From positions 186,001 through 250,000 of the forward strand of contig NZ_JAFCJM010000001.1 of NCBI RefSeq assembly GCF_018130955.1: a DNA stretch of 64,000 bases. Direction: 5' to 3'. This document shows positions 9,652 to 17,421 of the stretch, in pieces; the stretch's first letter is position 1, and each line of letters begins with the position of its first letter. The notes beneath the pieces are model-generated. The model searched no databases, was not told the origin of the DNA, and saw only the letters and a list, made by a program, of their open reading frames with translations. Made by a program: the position numbers and the translations under genes. The DNA is from Bradyrhizobium liaoningense. Lineage in GTDB: Bacteria; Pseudomonadota; Alphaproteobacteria; Rhizobiales; Xanthobacteraceae.

Positions 9652-10557
9652 ATGGCCACTCTGTACTCCCACGACATGATCAGGCGGCACGTCTTCGGCG
9701 AGGCGGCCTCCTATCCCATTCGCAAGATCAACTTGTCCGACCTGACCGAGGCCCTGCGCCTGGGTTGGGAGGATTTCCAGGCGATGCCGAGTCACGCGAT
9801 CGTCGTCTGCGTGATTTATCCCGTTCTCGGTCTCGTCCTGTTCAGGATGGTTCTCGGCTATTCGGTGCTGCCGCTATTGTTTCCGCTGGCCGCCGGGTTT
9901 GCCTTGATAGGCCCCTTTGCCGCGATCGGTCTCTACGAACTCAGCCGTCGCCGCGAGCGCGGCGAGGAGGTCGATGCATGGGACGCGATCAAGGTGCTGC
10001 GCGCACCGTCGTTCGGCGCCATGCTCGAGCTCGGCTTGCTCCTGCTCGTGCTGTTCGGCGCCTGGATCGGTGTCGCAAACGCAATCTACGTCACGATCTT
10101 TGGTCACGCGGCGGCCGCAAGCATTCCTGACTTCGCAACGCGCGTGCTGACGACACCGGAAGGCTGGTCGCTCATCATCGTCGGTTGTGGTGTCGGCTTC
10201 CTGTTTGCGGTTGTGGCCCTGTGCATCAGCGTCGTGGCGTTTCCATTGATGCTCGACCGGCATGCGACTGCGATCGATGCGATCCGCACATCGCTGCGCG
10301 CGGTTGCGGCGAATCCGGTTGCGATGGCTGCGTGGGGCCTGATTGTCGCCGCACTGCTCGTGCTCGGCTCGCTGCCGCTCTTCGTCGGTCTCGCCGTCGT
10401 GCTGCCGGTGCTTGGTCATGCTACCTGGCATCTTTATCGCAGGGTGGTCGAGCCGAATCCGAATCCGCCTGACGAACCGCCGCCGCCGCCGCCGGGAAAG
10501 CGCTATGCAGCCGACTTCCCGGCCAATCTCTTCCCGTGGAGCCGCGAGCGCGAGTAG
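9652..10557 (+). CDS. DUF2189 family integral membrane protein
   Basis: A 301-residue inner-membrane protein with about six hydrophobic helices. Family traits are the N-terminal RKINLSDLTEALRLGWEDF, the central FALIGPFAAIGLYELSRRRERGEE and VVAFPLMLDR. The function of DUF2189 is unknown; members often lie near cytochrome or respiratory genes. The C-terminus is proline-rich (about residues 277-288). The ATG at 9652 is preceded by an AGGAGGG ribosome site, so I prefer it to upstream in-frame codons. It is transcribed away from the cox operon. Confidence 0.8.
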   Translation: MATLYSHDMIRRHVFGEAASYPIRKINLSDLTEALRLGWEDFQAMPSHAIVVCVIYPVLGLVLFRMVLGYSVLPLLFPLAAGFALIGPFAAIGLYELSRRRERGEEVDAWDAIKVLRAPSFGAMLELGLLLLVLFGAWIGVANAIYVTIFGHAAAASIPDFATRVLTTPEGWSLIIVGCGVGFLFAVVALCISVVAFPLMLDRHATAIDAIRTSLRAVAANPVAMAAWGLIVAALLVLGSLPLFVGLAVVLPVLGHATWHLYRRVVEPNPNPPDEPPPPPPGKRYAADFPANLFPWSRERE

Positions 10558-10584
10558 TAACTGCGAAGCGGCCGCGTCTAGTGT

Positions 10585-10667
10585 GGATACCGGTTCGCGG
10601 AAAGAAAACGCGTCAAAACAAGAATCCAGGGCCCGTGCCGATTCCATCGAAGCGGAAAGGGCTCTGG
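10585..10667. repeat. intergenic repeat unit with GGGC..GCCC-type dyad
   Basis: The stretch after the DUF2189 gene contains GGATACCGGTTCGCGGAAAG, then AACGCGTCAAAACAAGAATC, and then a dyad between CAGGGCCCG and AAGGGCTCTGG. I recall near-identical units recurring between genes of Bradyrhizobium and relatives. Within this window it occurs once, so the call as a dispersed repeat rests on memory of related genomes. Confidence 0.45.
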
Positions 10668-10703
10668 CGGCCTCCTCCGCGAGGCGTGACCGAGAGTAAG
10701 AGC

Positions 10704-11885
10704 CTACTTCTGCTGCTGCGGGATGAAGGTCGGCCCGACCGAGCGGATTGGCTTGTTCTCTGATGGGGCTGCTACGGGCGTATCCGCAGGCGGAGGCGTC
10801 GCCGGCGCATTCGTTGCGGTCGGCGGCGGGGTCGCGCCCTTCTTGGCGTTGGCAGGCGTACCCTTGGTGAGCTGCCGCTGCTGCATCTTCTTGGCGCTCT
10901 CCTCGGTGACGATGATGTCACCCTGCTGCTCGACGGCGGCCTTGTCGTCGGCCGATTTCAGCGCGTCCGCCCAGCTCTGACCCGCCGCCTTGCACGAGCA
11001 GGACGGATCGAACGCGTTGCGGAATTTGAAGGCGTTCGGCAGTGCCGTGTAGGGTTGGCCGCTCACCGAGACCGCCGCGTTCATATCCTCGCCGGGATTG
11101 CGATAGGCATAGAGGGCGGCTTCTGTCGCCGGGCACAGCGTCTTGCACGCCTTCTCGTCATCGGGGAAGCGCGCGGCCACGGTCGCGAACGAGACCGGGA
11201 AATAGGCGCCGTCGCAGGTGCGCACGCACACCGTGCGATAGGTGCCGGAGGGCGGGCCGAGATCGCCGAGCGGTGCGCCGGCGGGATTGGCGTTGTTGCC
11301 GCCGCCGAACAGATTGCTCAGGAAGTTGCCCGGTCCTTGCGACTGCGCGGCGTTGGCATATTGCGGGCCGCAATTGTTCTGCGCGAGCGCCAGCAGCACC
11401 GAGCGGCGCTGATTGTCGCGCTCGGGGCTGAAGCCGCCGGGACCGCCGGAGCGGAGCCGCTCGAGGTTGGTGGTGATCTGGTCGAGATTGGCGCGCATCT
11501 GCTGGATCTGGGTGTTGACCGGACCGCACTGCGCCGACTGCCCGCTGAACAGCGAGAAGAAGCCGGAGCTTTCGCAGCCCATGCGCTTGGCTTGCGCGGT
11601 GACGCGGTCGAGCTCGGCCTGCTGCCGGGCCGCCGAATCCTGGTAGCGGCGGATCTGCTCGTCCTTGGCGGGATCGCTGCTGCCGCCGCGATCAAGGGCC
11701 GCGAGCTGACCTTCCAGCCGCACACACATCGGATTGCCTGCCGGTGCGGCGCCGCCCGGCGGCGGTCCGGGAGGGCCGGCCTGCGCGAAGGCGGACGAGC
11801 CGAGCGCGAGCGTGCTGAGCAGCACGGCGCACGCAAGCATGGGACGAGTACGAGAGAGAGACAAAAATTCCGGCATATCCGCCAT
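10704..11885 (-). CDS. DUF2865 domain secreted protein
   Basis: A protein of about 393 residues with a signal peptide (cleavage probably after GSSAFA), a coiled-coil-like central part (residues about 50-150) and a DUF2865 domain. The domain starts at TVCVRTCDGAYFPVSF and runs through ACKTLCPATEAALYAYRNPGEDM to PSCSCKAAG; its Cys residues suggest disulfides in the periplasm. The C-terminus is low-complexity Ala/Pro/Thr. The family is found in rhizobia and is uncharacterised. The start is uncertain: ATG at 11885 or 11876 both leave a good signal peptide, and neither has a clear ribosome site. Confidence 0.78.
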   Translation of the reverse strand: MADMPEFLSLSRTRPMLACAVLLSTLALGSSAFAQAGPPGPPPGGAAPAGNPMCVRLEGQLAALDRGGSSDPAKDEQIRRYQDSAARQQAELDRVTAQAKRMGCESSGFFSLFSGQSAQCGPVNTQIQQMRANLDQITTNLERLRSGGPGGFSPERDNQRRSVLLALAQNNCGPQYANAAQSQGPGNFLSNLFGGGNNANPAGAPLGDLGPPSGTYRTVCVRTCDGAYFPVSFATVAARFPDDEKACKTLCPATEAALYAYRNPGEDMNAAVSVSGQPYTALPNAFKFRNAFDPSCSCKAAGQSWADALKSADDKAAVEQQGDIIVTEESAKKMQQRQLTKGTPANAKKGATPPPTATNAPATPPPADTPVAAPSENKPIRSVGPTFIPQQQK

Positions 11886-12003
11886 TCTAGCGATGTCACG
11901 GCCGCGTGGTCCGTGCGCGCCCTCCAATACCCGCTTCTTCGGATATCGTCACGTCGTTTCGGGGCGAAGGTATGGCCCTAAGGCCTGCCAGTTCCGAGAG
12001 AAT

Positions 12004-12309
12004 TCAGCGCAGGCAGGTGATTGCGACATAGTCCTCGCAATGGCCATGGGAGCAGTTTGCGCCGGATTTGGGGACGGAGCCGGTAATTTCGTCGGGGTCG
12101 ACCCGGCGGTAGGCCGAGGCCTGGGCGAAATCGCGCGATTGGCAATAGGCGCGGGCGGCATGCGCACCGCATTTGTCGCCCTTGGCCAGGCACTGGTCGA
12201 CGCCATAGCCGTCCGCCTGGTTGGCGATGATGAAGACGCGGGTCTCGGCCGACGCGGCGGAGGCCGCAACGAGGAAGGCGCAGAAGACGGGCGCGAGGAG
12301 GGATCGCAT
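12004..12309 (-). CDS. small Cys-rich secreted protein, unknown function
   Basis: A 101-residue protein with a clear signal peptide (cleavage near ASAASA/ET) and a short mature domain with six Cys (QCLAKGDKC, AYCQ, NCSHGHC, TCLR) that could form three disulfides. I do not recognise the family. It is divergent from the cysS leader region, with about 120 bases between this start and the proposed cysS promoter. Confidence 0.65.
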   Translation of the reverse strand: MRSLLAPVFCAFLVAASAASAETRVFIIANQADGYGVDQCLAKGDKCGAHAARAYCQSRDFAQASAYRRVDPDEITGSVPKSGANCSHGHCEDYVAITCLR

Positions 12310-12428
12310 GGTGCACCGTGAATGTGAGGAACCGCCCGCAGACGAATAAACTCAAAAGGTTAAGGATGATTAACCCTGATGGCGGGCGGGCCGCATTTGG
12401 GCAGAGAAAGCGGCTTTTTCGCGGCTCA

Positions 12429-12458
12429 CTTGACGGCGAGGCCCTCTCTGGCCCATAT
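12429..12458 (+). promoter_or_regulatory. predicted housekeeping promoter of the cysS operon
   Basis: CTTGAC at 12429-12434 and CCATAT at 12453-12458 with an 18-base spacer match the rhizobial housekeeping consensus CTTGAC-N17-CTATAT in 11 of 12 positions. The start of transcription, normally 7-9 bases downstream, would fall at about 12465-12467, that is at or next to the ATG of the short frame below. Confidence 0.6.
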
Positions 12459-12466
12459 GTTCCCGC

Positions 12467-12517
12467 ATGAACGGTCTCCTCGCCATTTGCGCCATTTGCC
12501 GCGAGATTACGAGCTAG
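12467..12517 (+). CDS. candidate leaderless cysteine leader peptide of cysS
   Basis: A 16-codon frame, MNGLLAICAICREITS, whose two Cys codons (12488-12490, 12497-12499) lie in a 9-base direct duplication GCCATTTGC. It has no ribosome site, but its ATG coincides with the predicted transcription start, as for the leaderless trpL leader of Sinorhizobium. The TAG stop lies inside an 8-pair hairpin (12512-12530, 3-base loop), and a U-rich run follows at 12538-12546. It ends 78 bases before cysS and is in the same frame. Cys is rare in proteins, so two in 16 next to CysRS suggests cysteine or charged tRNA-Cys sensing. This is inference only. Confidence 0.5.
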   Translation: MNGLLAICAICREITS

Positions 12518-12530
12518 CGATTCGCTGGCT
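12512..12530 (+). promoter_or_regulatory. hairpin over the stop codon of the cysS leader frame
   Basis: AGCTAGCG pairs with CGCTGGCT around an ATT loop (8 pairs, one G-U). It contains the leader stop codon TAG (12515-12517), so a ribosome at the stop would melt it. A second small dyad, ATGG-GTAT-CCAT at 12584-12595, directly precedes the cysS ATG. Confidence 0.45.
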
Positions 12531-12595
12531 GGAGCCGTCTTTTCTCAGAACATTGAGAGCACTGGACGCCCGGCCAACAGCCGATGGGTATCCAT

Positions 12596-13984
12596 ATGGA
12601 ATTGCGTCTCTACGATACGTTGACGAAGGAAAAGCAGCCGTTCCGGCCGCTCGATCCGAAAAACGTCCGCATGTATGTCTGCGGACCGACGGTCTATGAC
12701 TTCGCCCATATCGGCAATGCGCGGCCGGTGATCGTGTTCGACGTGCTGTTTCGGCTGCTCCGCCATCTCTATGGCGAAGCGCACGTCAAATATGTCCGCA
12801 ACATCACCGACGTCGACGACAAGATCAACGACCGCGCCGCGCGGGACTATCCCGGCCTGCCCCTGAACGAGGCGATCCGCAAGGTCACGGAGGAGACCGG
12901 CCGGCAGTTTCATGCCGACGTCGATGCGCTCGGTGCGCTTCGGCCGAGCGTCGAGCCGCGCGCGACCGAGCATATCGGCGAGATGCGCGAGATCATCGAA
13001 CGGCTCGTCGCCGGCGGCTTTGCCTATGTCGCCGAGGACCATGTGCTGTTCTCGCCGCAGGCGATGAACGCGGCGAATACTGTGCTGCCGCGCTATGGCG
13101 CGCTCTCCAACCGCTCGCTGGACGAGATGATCGCCGGCGCGCGCGTCGACGTTGCGCCGTACAAGCGCGACAACACCGATTTCGTGCTGTGGAAGCCGTC
13201 AAAGCCGGGCGAGCCCTCATGGCCGTCGCCGGCCGGCATCGAGGCCGAGGGCCGTCCCGGCTGGCACATCGAATGCTCGGCCATGGCCTGGAAGCATCTC
13301 GGCGAGCATTTTGACATCCACGGTGGCGGCATCGATCTCGTGTTTCCGCATCATGAGAACGAGGTCGCGCAGAGCTGCTGCGCGTTCCACACGTCCCGCA
13401 TGGCGAACGTCTGGATGCACAACGGCTTCCTCCAGGTGGAAAGCGAGAAGATGTCGAAGAGCCTCGGCAACTTCGTCACCATTCGCGACCTGCTGGCGGA
13501 CTGGCCGGGCGAGGTGCTGCGCCTCAACATGCTGAAGACGCACTACCGCTCGCCGATCGATTGGACGCTGAAATCGCTCGAGGAGAGCTCGAAGACGCTG
13601 GACGACTGGTATCGCGTCGCGGCCGACGTGCCGGCCGGCCAGCCGGCCGTGTCCGTGATCGAGCCGCTGCTCGACGACCTCAACACGCCGCAGATGATCG
13701 CGGCGCTGCATGGCCTGCGCAACGACTCCGGCTCGGGCGGCGGTTTTGCGGGCTCGCTCCGGCTGCTCGGCTTCCTCTCCGAGAGCGCTGCCGAATGGGA
13801 TGGACGCAAGCGGCAGGCGAGCGGTGTCGATGCGGGCGAGGTCGAACGCCTGATCGCCGAGCGGACGGCGGCCCGTGCGCGCAAGGACTTCGGGGAGTCC
13901 GATCGCATCCGCGATCAGCTCGCTTCCATGGGCGTTGTGATCAAGGACTCCAAGGCCGGTACGACCTGGGAGATTGCGCGATGA
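12596..13984 (+). CDS. cysS: cysteinyl-tRNA synthetase
   Basis: A 462-residue class I synthetase that charges tRNA-Cys. The HIGH signature reads HIGN in [16 protein letters not shown] and the KMSKS loop is [10 protein letters not shown]. The zinc ligands are the Cys before [14 protein letters not shown] and HHENEVAQ. The length is as usual. The ATG at 12596 begins MELRLYDTL, where family similarity starts; the ATG at 12584 adds only four residues. No good ribosome site is visible. It is first in a cluster with a 37-residue peptide, a GNAT enzyme and cimA. Confidence 0.96.
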   Translation: MELRLYDTLTKEKQPFRPLDPKNVRMYVCGPTVYDFAHIGNARPVIVFDVLFRLLRHLYGEAHVKYVRNITDVDDKINDRAARDYPGLPLNEAIRKVTEETGRQFHADVDALGALRPSVEPRATEHIGEMREIIERLVAGGFAYVAEDHVLFSPQAMNAANTVLPRYGALSNRSLDEMIAGARVDVAPYKRDNTDFVLWKPSKPGEPSWPSPAGIEAEGRPGWHIECSAMAWKHLGEHFDIHGGGIDLVFPHHENEVAQSCCAFHTSRMANVWMHNGFLQVESEKMSKSLGNFVTIRDLLADWPGEVLRLNMLKTHYRSPIDWTLKSLEESSKTLDDWYRVAADVPAGQPAVSVIEPLLDDLNTPQMIAALHGLRNDSGSGGGFAGSLRLLGFLSESAAEWDGRKRQASGVDAGEVERLIAERTAARARKDFGESDRIRDQLASMGVVIKDSKAGTTWEIAR

Positions 13985-14094
13985 AGCGACCCGACACGCC
14001 GTTTCCCAGGCACTGGCTCTACTACATCGCCCTCAAGATCCTGCTTCTCGCCGGCGCGCTTGCGCTGGCGCTGAGGCTGTATGGCATGTGGTGA
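13981..14094 (+). CDS. 37-residue single-pass membrane peptide
   Basis: The frame reads [20 protein letters not shown] and then a hydrophobic run [17 protein letters not shown]. Its ATG overlaps the cysS stop (ATGA at 13981-13984), which suggests translational coupling, and the GNAT start follows 3 bases after its stop. The basic N-terminus then one helix predicts an N-in inner-membrane peptide. I know no family for it. Tight packing on both sides is the main evidence that it is a gene. Confidence 0.6.
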   Translation: MKRPDTPFPRHWLYYIALKILLLAGALALALRLYGMW

Positions 14095-14096
14095 CG

Positions 14097-14612
14097 ATGA
14101 TGGGACAGAGTCTGCCAAAACCTGCGATGCGGCCGTTCCTGCCCGCCGATGTGCCCGTGCTCGCCGCGATTTTTGCCGCGGCCATCGAGGAGCTGACCGG
14201 TGACGACTACAGCGAGGCGCAGCAGGAAGCCTGGATGATGGCGGCCGAGGACGAGGAGGCCTTCGGCAAGAAGCTCGCCGGCGCGCTGACGCTGATCGCG
14301 ACCTTGCAGAACTCGCCCGTCGGCTTTGCCTCGCTGCGCGGCAAGGACCATATCGACATGCTCTACGTGCATCCAAGCGTGGCCGGGCAGGGCGTCGCCA
14401 CGATGCTGGTCGATGCGCTGGAGAAGCTTGCAGGTAGCCGCGGCGCAACCAGCCTGACGGTCGATGCCAGCGACACCGCGCAGGGCTTTTTCGCCAAGCG
14501 CGGCTATGTCGCCCAACAGCGCAACAGCGTCACCATCAACGACGAATGGCTCGCCAACACCACCATGAAGAAGACGCTCGGTGCCTCGCCCGCGTCGGGA
14601 GCGCCGCAATGA
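14097..14612 (+). CDS. GNAT family N-acetyltransferase
   Basis: A 171-residue GNAT-fold enzyme. The acetyl-CoA loop is VHPSVAGQGVATMLVDAL and the terminal strand motif is GFFAKRGYVAQQRNSV. The family transfers an acetyl group from acetyl-CoA to an amine; the substrate is unknown. Two adjacent ATGs (14097 and 14100) can serve as start. The stop overlaps the cimA ATG (ATGA, 14609-14612), so it is probably translated together with cimA. Confidence 0.85.
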   Translation: MMGQSLPKPAMRPFLPADVPVLAAIFAAAIEELTGDDYSEAQQEAWMMAAEDEEAFGKKLAGALTLIATLQNSPVGFASLRGKDHIDMLYVHPSVAGQGVATMLVDALEKLAGSRGATSLTVDASDTAQGFFAKRGYVAQQRNSVTINDEWLANTTMKKTLGASPASGAPQ

Positions 14613-16207
14613 GCAAAGAGCGCCTTTATCTGTTCGACACCACGCTGCGCGACGGCGCGCAGACCAATGGTGTCGACTTCACGCTTGCGGACAAGCAGGT
14701 GATCGCTTCGATGCTCGATGAGCTCGGCATCGACTATGTCGAGGGCGGCTATCCCGGCGCCAATCCGCTGGACTCCGAATTCTTCGCAAGCAAGCCGAAG
14801 CTCGATCACGCGCGCTTCACCGCCTTCGGCATGACGCGGCGGGCGGGGCGCTCGGTGTCCAACGATCCCGGCGTTGCCGCGCTGCTGGAGGCGAAGGCCG
14901 ACGCGATCTGCTTCGTGGCAAAGTCCTCCGCCTACCAGGTGCGCGTGGCGCTGGAGACGACGAAGGAAGAAAATCTCGCCTCGATCCGCGACAGCGTCGC
15001 TGCGGCCAAGGCCGCGGGGCGCGAGGTGATGCTCGACTGCGAGCATTTTTTCGACGGCTACAAGGAAGACCAAGCCTTCGCGCTGGCTTGTGCCAGGACG
15101 GCGTATGATGCCGGCGCGCGCTGGGTGGTGCTGTGCGACACCAATGGCGGCACCATGCCGCATGAGGTCGAGACCATCGTCACCGACGTGTTGAAGCACA
15201 TCCCGGGCGACCATGTCGGCATCCACGCCCATAACGACACCGAGCAGGCGGTGGCAAACTCGCTTGCCGCGGTGCGCGCCGGCGTGCGGCAGATCCAGGG
15301 CACGCTCAACGGCCTTGGCGAGCGCTGCGGCAACGCCAACCTCTGCTCGCTGATCCCGACTCTCAAGCTGAAGACAGAGTTTTCCGACGCCTTCGAGATC
15401 GGCGTCACCTCGGAAAAGCTCGCGAGCCTCGTCAAGGTCTCGCGCACGCTCGACGACATGCTCAACCGTGCGCCGAACCGGCACGCAGCCTATGTCGGCG
15501 AGAGCGCCTTCGTCACCAAGACCGGCATCCACGCCTCCGCCGTGCTCAAGGACCCCCAAACCTATGAGCACATCCTGCCGGAGCTCGTCGGCAACCATCG
15601 CAAGGTGCTGGTCTCCGACCAGGCCGGCCGCTCCAACGTCATCGCCGAGCTCGACCGCGCCGGCATTCCCTACGAGAAGAACGACCCGAAACTGACGCGG
15701 CTGGTCGAGGAATTGAAGGAGCGCGAGGCGGCCGGCTTTGCCTATGAATCCGCCAACGCCTCGTTCGATCTCTTGGCGCGCCGCACGCTCGGAAAAGTGC
15801 CTGAATATTTCAAGGTCGAGCAATTCGACGTCAATGTCGAGCAGCGTTACAACGCGCTCGGCGAGCGCGTCACCGTGGCACTTGCGGTTGTGAAGGTCGA
15901 CGTCGACGGCGAGCGGCTGATCTCGGCGGCCGAGGGCAACGGCCCGGTCAACGCGCTCGACGTTGCCTTGCGCAAGGACCTCGGCAAGTACCAGAAGTAC
16001 ATCGAAGGCCTGAAGCTGATCGACTACCGCGTGCGTATCCTCAATGGCGGCACCGGCGCGGTCACGCGCGTGCTGATCGAGAGTGAGGACGAGAACGGCG
16101 ACAATTGGACCACGGTCGGCGTGTCCCCGAACATCATCGACGCCTCGTTCCAGGCGCTGATGGATTCGGTGATCTACAAGCTCGTGAAGTCGGGCGCGCC
16201 GGCGTAG
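14609..16207 (+). CDS. cimA: (R)-citramalate synthase
   Basis: A 532-residue enzyme that condenses pyruvate and acetyl-CoA to (R)-citramalate, the threonine-independent route to 2-oxobutyrate and isoleucine. The N-terminal TIM barrel has DTTLRDGAQTNGVDF, the metal-binding HAHNDTEQAVANS and GTLNGLGERCGNANL. A LeuA-dimer regulatory domain (about residues 400-525) usually binds the feedback inhibitor. QTNGVDF and the length fit CimA rather than 2-isopropylmalate synthase, which usually reads QSPG at that point. The ATG at 14609 overlaps the GNAT stop. An IS110 element begins about a dozen bases after the stop. Confidence 0.9.
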   Translation: MSKERLYLFDTTLRDGAQTNGVDFTLADKQVIASMLDELGIDYVEGGYPGANPLDSEFFASKPKLDHARFTAFGMTRRAGRSVSNDPGVAALLEAKADAICFVAKSSAYQVRVALETTKEENLASIRDSVAAAKAAGREVMLDCEHFFDGYKEDQAFALACARTAYDAGARWVVLCDTNGGTMPHEVETIVTDVLKHIPGDHVGIHAHNDTEQAVANSLAAVRAGVRQIQGTLNGLGERCGNANLCSLIPTLKLKTEFSDAFEIGVTSEKLASLVKVSRTLDDMLNRAPNRHAAYVGESAFVTKTGIHASAVLKDPQTYEHILPELVGNHRKVLVSDQAGRSNVIAELDRAGIPYEKNDPKLTRLVEELKEREAAGFAYESANASFDLLARRTLGKVPEYFKVEQFDVNVEQRYNALGERVTVALAVVKVDVDGERLISAAEGNGPVNALDVALRKDLGKYQKYIEGLKLIDYRVRILNGGTGAVTRVLIESEDENGDNWTTVGVSPNIIDASFQALMDSVIYKLVKSGAPA

Positions 16208-16240
16208 GCAAAGAAGTAGATGGGGTAACGGGCCCCCTCG

Positions 16241-16365
16241 GCCTTCCAACCAAGCCGCGCTAGCTACGGCGCGATTTGGTGGCGCGCGTCGCGCGGCTTG
16301 GCTGGAAGGCTGGCGGTCGTCCCTCACATTGATGGTGTAACGGAGTCGAGGCTTGGCCTCGCTCC
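16241..16365 (+). ncRNA. candidate IS110 guide (bridge) RNA region
   Basis: Upstream of the transposase are two strong dyads. One is a 20-base stem (16241-16260 with 16291-16310, one mismatch) closing a 30-base loop. The other is a 10-pair stem with one bulged base (16342-16352 with 16356-16365) and a 3-base loop. IS110 elements are known to express a structured RNA from a non-coding end that pairs with donor and target DNA. Placement here is inferred. The right end (17422-17668) also folds, with stems at 17464-17490 and 17527-17542, and is an alternative location. Confidence 0.4.
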
Positions 16366-16386
16366 AAGCATCGAGGAGAGACGACC

Positions 16387-17421
16387 ATGGACCATTATGC
16401 CGGAATCGACGTGTCATTGGAATGCTCCAGCGTGTGCGTTGTCGATGCGAACGGCAAGATCGTTCGGGAGGTCAAGGTGGCCAGCGAACCGGAGGCGCTG
16501 ATCGACCGGTTCCGTTCGCTCGGGTTCGATCTCGCCAGGATCGGCCTCGAGGCAGGGCCGCTGTCGCAGTGGCTCTACGCAGCGATGAAGCAGGCTGGCC
16601 TTGGGGTTGAGCTTCTGGAGACGCGCCACGTACGAGATGCCTTCAAGGCGATGCCGGTGAAGTCGGACCGCAACGACGCCCGCAACATCGCGCAGTTGAT
16701 GCGGCTCGGCTGGTTCCGGCCGGTGCATTGCAAGTCGATGAGTGCGCAGGAGATCCGCGCGATGCTGACGGCGCGCAAGCTGATCCAGGCCAAGCTTCAG
16801 GACATCGAGAACAGCTTGCGCGGGATCTTGCGTGGCTTCGGGTTGAAGGTTGGCAAGACGACGAAGCGCGGCTTTGCGGCGCGGATCAGCGAGCTGGTGG
16901 CCGGCCATCCGGCCCTTGAGACGATCGCCACGGCGACGCTCGCGGTTCACATGGTGCTGCTGCGCGAGTTCAACGGCCTTGAGAAGCGGGTGCGGACAAT
17001 GTCACTTTTGGAGACCAAGGCCAAGCTGCTGATGTCGACCCCGGCCGTGGGGCCGGTCATCTCGCTGACCTATGCCAGCGCTATCGATGATCCCGCCCGC
17101 TTCACCTCGTCGAAGCGGGCGGGGCCGCTCTTCGGGTTGACGCCGAAGAAGCACCAGTCAGGCGAGACCGACTATTCCGGTCGCATCAGCAAGAACGGCG
17201 ACGCTTCCGTGCGCGAGGCGCTCTATGAGGCCGCCCACATCATCCTAACCAAGCCGATCAAGGGCTGTGCGCAGCTCAAGAGCTGGGCGATGCGGATCGC
17301 CAGGCGCGCCGGCATAAACAAGGCCAAGGTGGCACTGGCGCGCAAGCTCGCCGTGATCATGCTGCGCATGCTCAAGGACAACGTCCCCTTCAACCCGGCT
17401 GCCAAGGTCGCGGCAGTCTAA
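16387..17421 (+). CDS. IS110-family transposase (DEDD recombinase)
   Basis: A complete 344-residue transposase. The RuvC-like N-terminal domain has Asp8 (GIDVS), Glu55 (LEAG), Asp94 and Asp97 (KSDRNDARNIA). A coiled-coil middle part is followed by the Transposase_20 domain from about residue 215 (STPAVGPVISLTYASAIDD) with the serine-containing TSSKRAGPLFGLTP. No frameshift or stop interrupts it, so the element may be active. A GGAGAG ribosome site precedes the ATG at 16387. Confidence 0.93.
   Translation: MDHYAGIDVSLECSSVCVVDANGKIVREVKVASEPEALIDRFRSLGFDLARIGLEAGPLSQWLYAAMKQAGLGVELLETRHVRDAFKAMPVKSDRNDARNIAQLMRLGWFRPVHCKSMSAQEIRAMLTARKLIQAKLQDIENSLRGILRGFGLKVGKTTKRGFAARISELVAGHPALETIATATLAVHMVLLREFNGLEKRVRTMSLLETKAKLLMSTPAVGPVISLTYASAIDDPARFTSSKRAGPLFGLTPKKHQSGETDYSGRISKNGDASVREALYEAAHIILTKPIKGCAQLKSWAMRIARRAGINKAKVALARKLAVIMLRMLKDNVPFNPAAKVAAV

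Noticed and set aside
9314..9677. Short open frames in the spacer before the cox operon
   Set aside because: The two frames overlap on opposite strands, are rich in Arg/Ser/Thr and lack ribosome sites or recognisable motifs.
12358..12375. GGTTAA-N6-TTAACC palindrome as a CtrA site before cysS
   Set aside because: CtrA needs a 7-base spacer between TTAA halves; here it is 6, so I do not claim it.
12457..12699. Upstream ATG at 12457 giving a longer frame across the cysS start
   Set aside because: Its translation is Arg/Pro-rich, overlaps cysS in another frame and has no similarity; if transcription starts near 12467 it would not be in the RNA.
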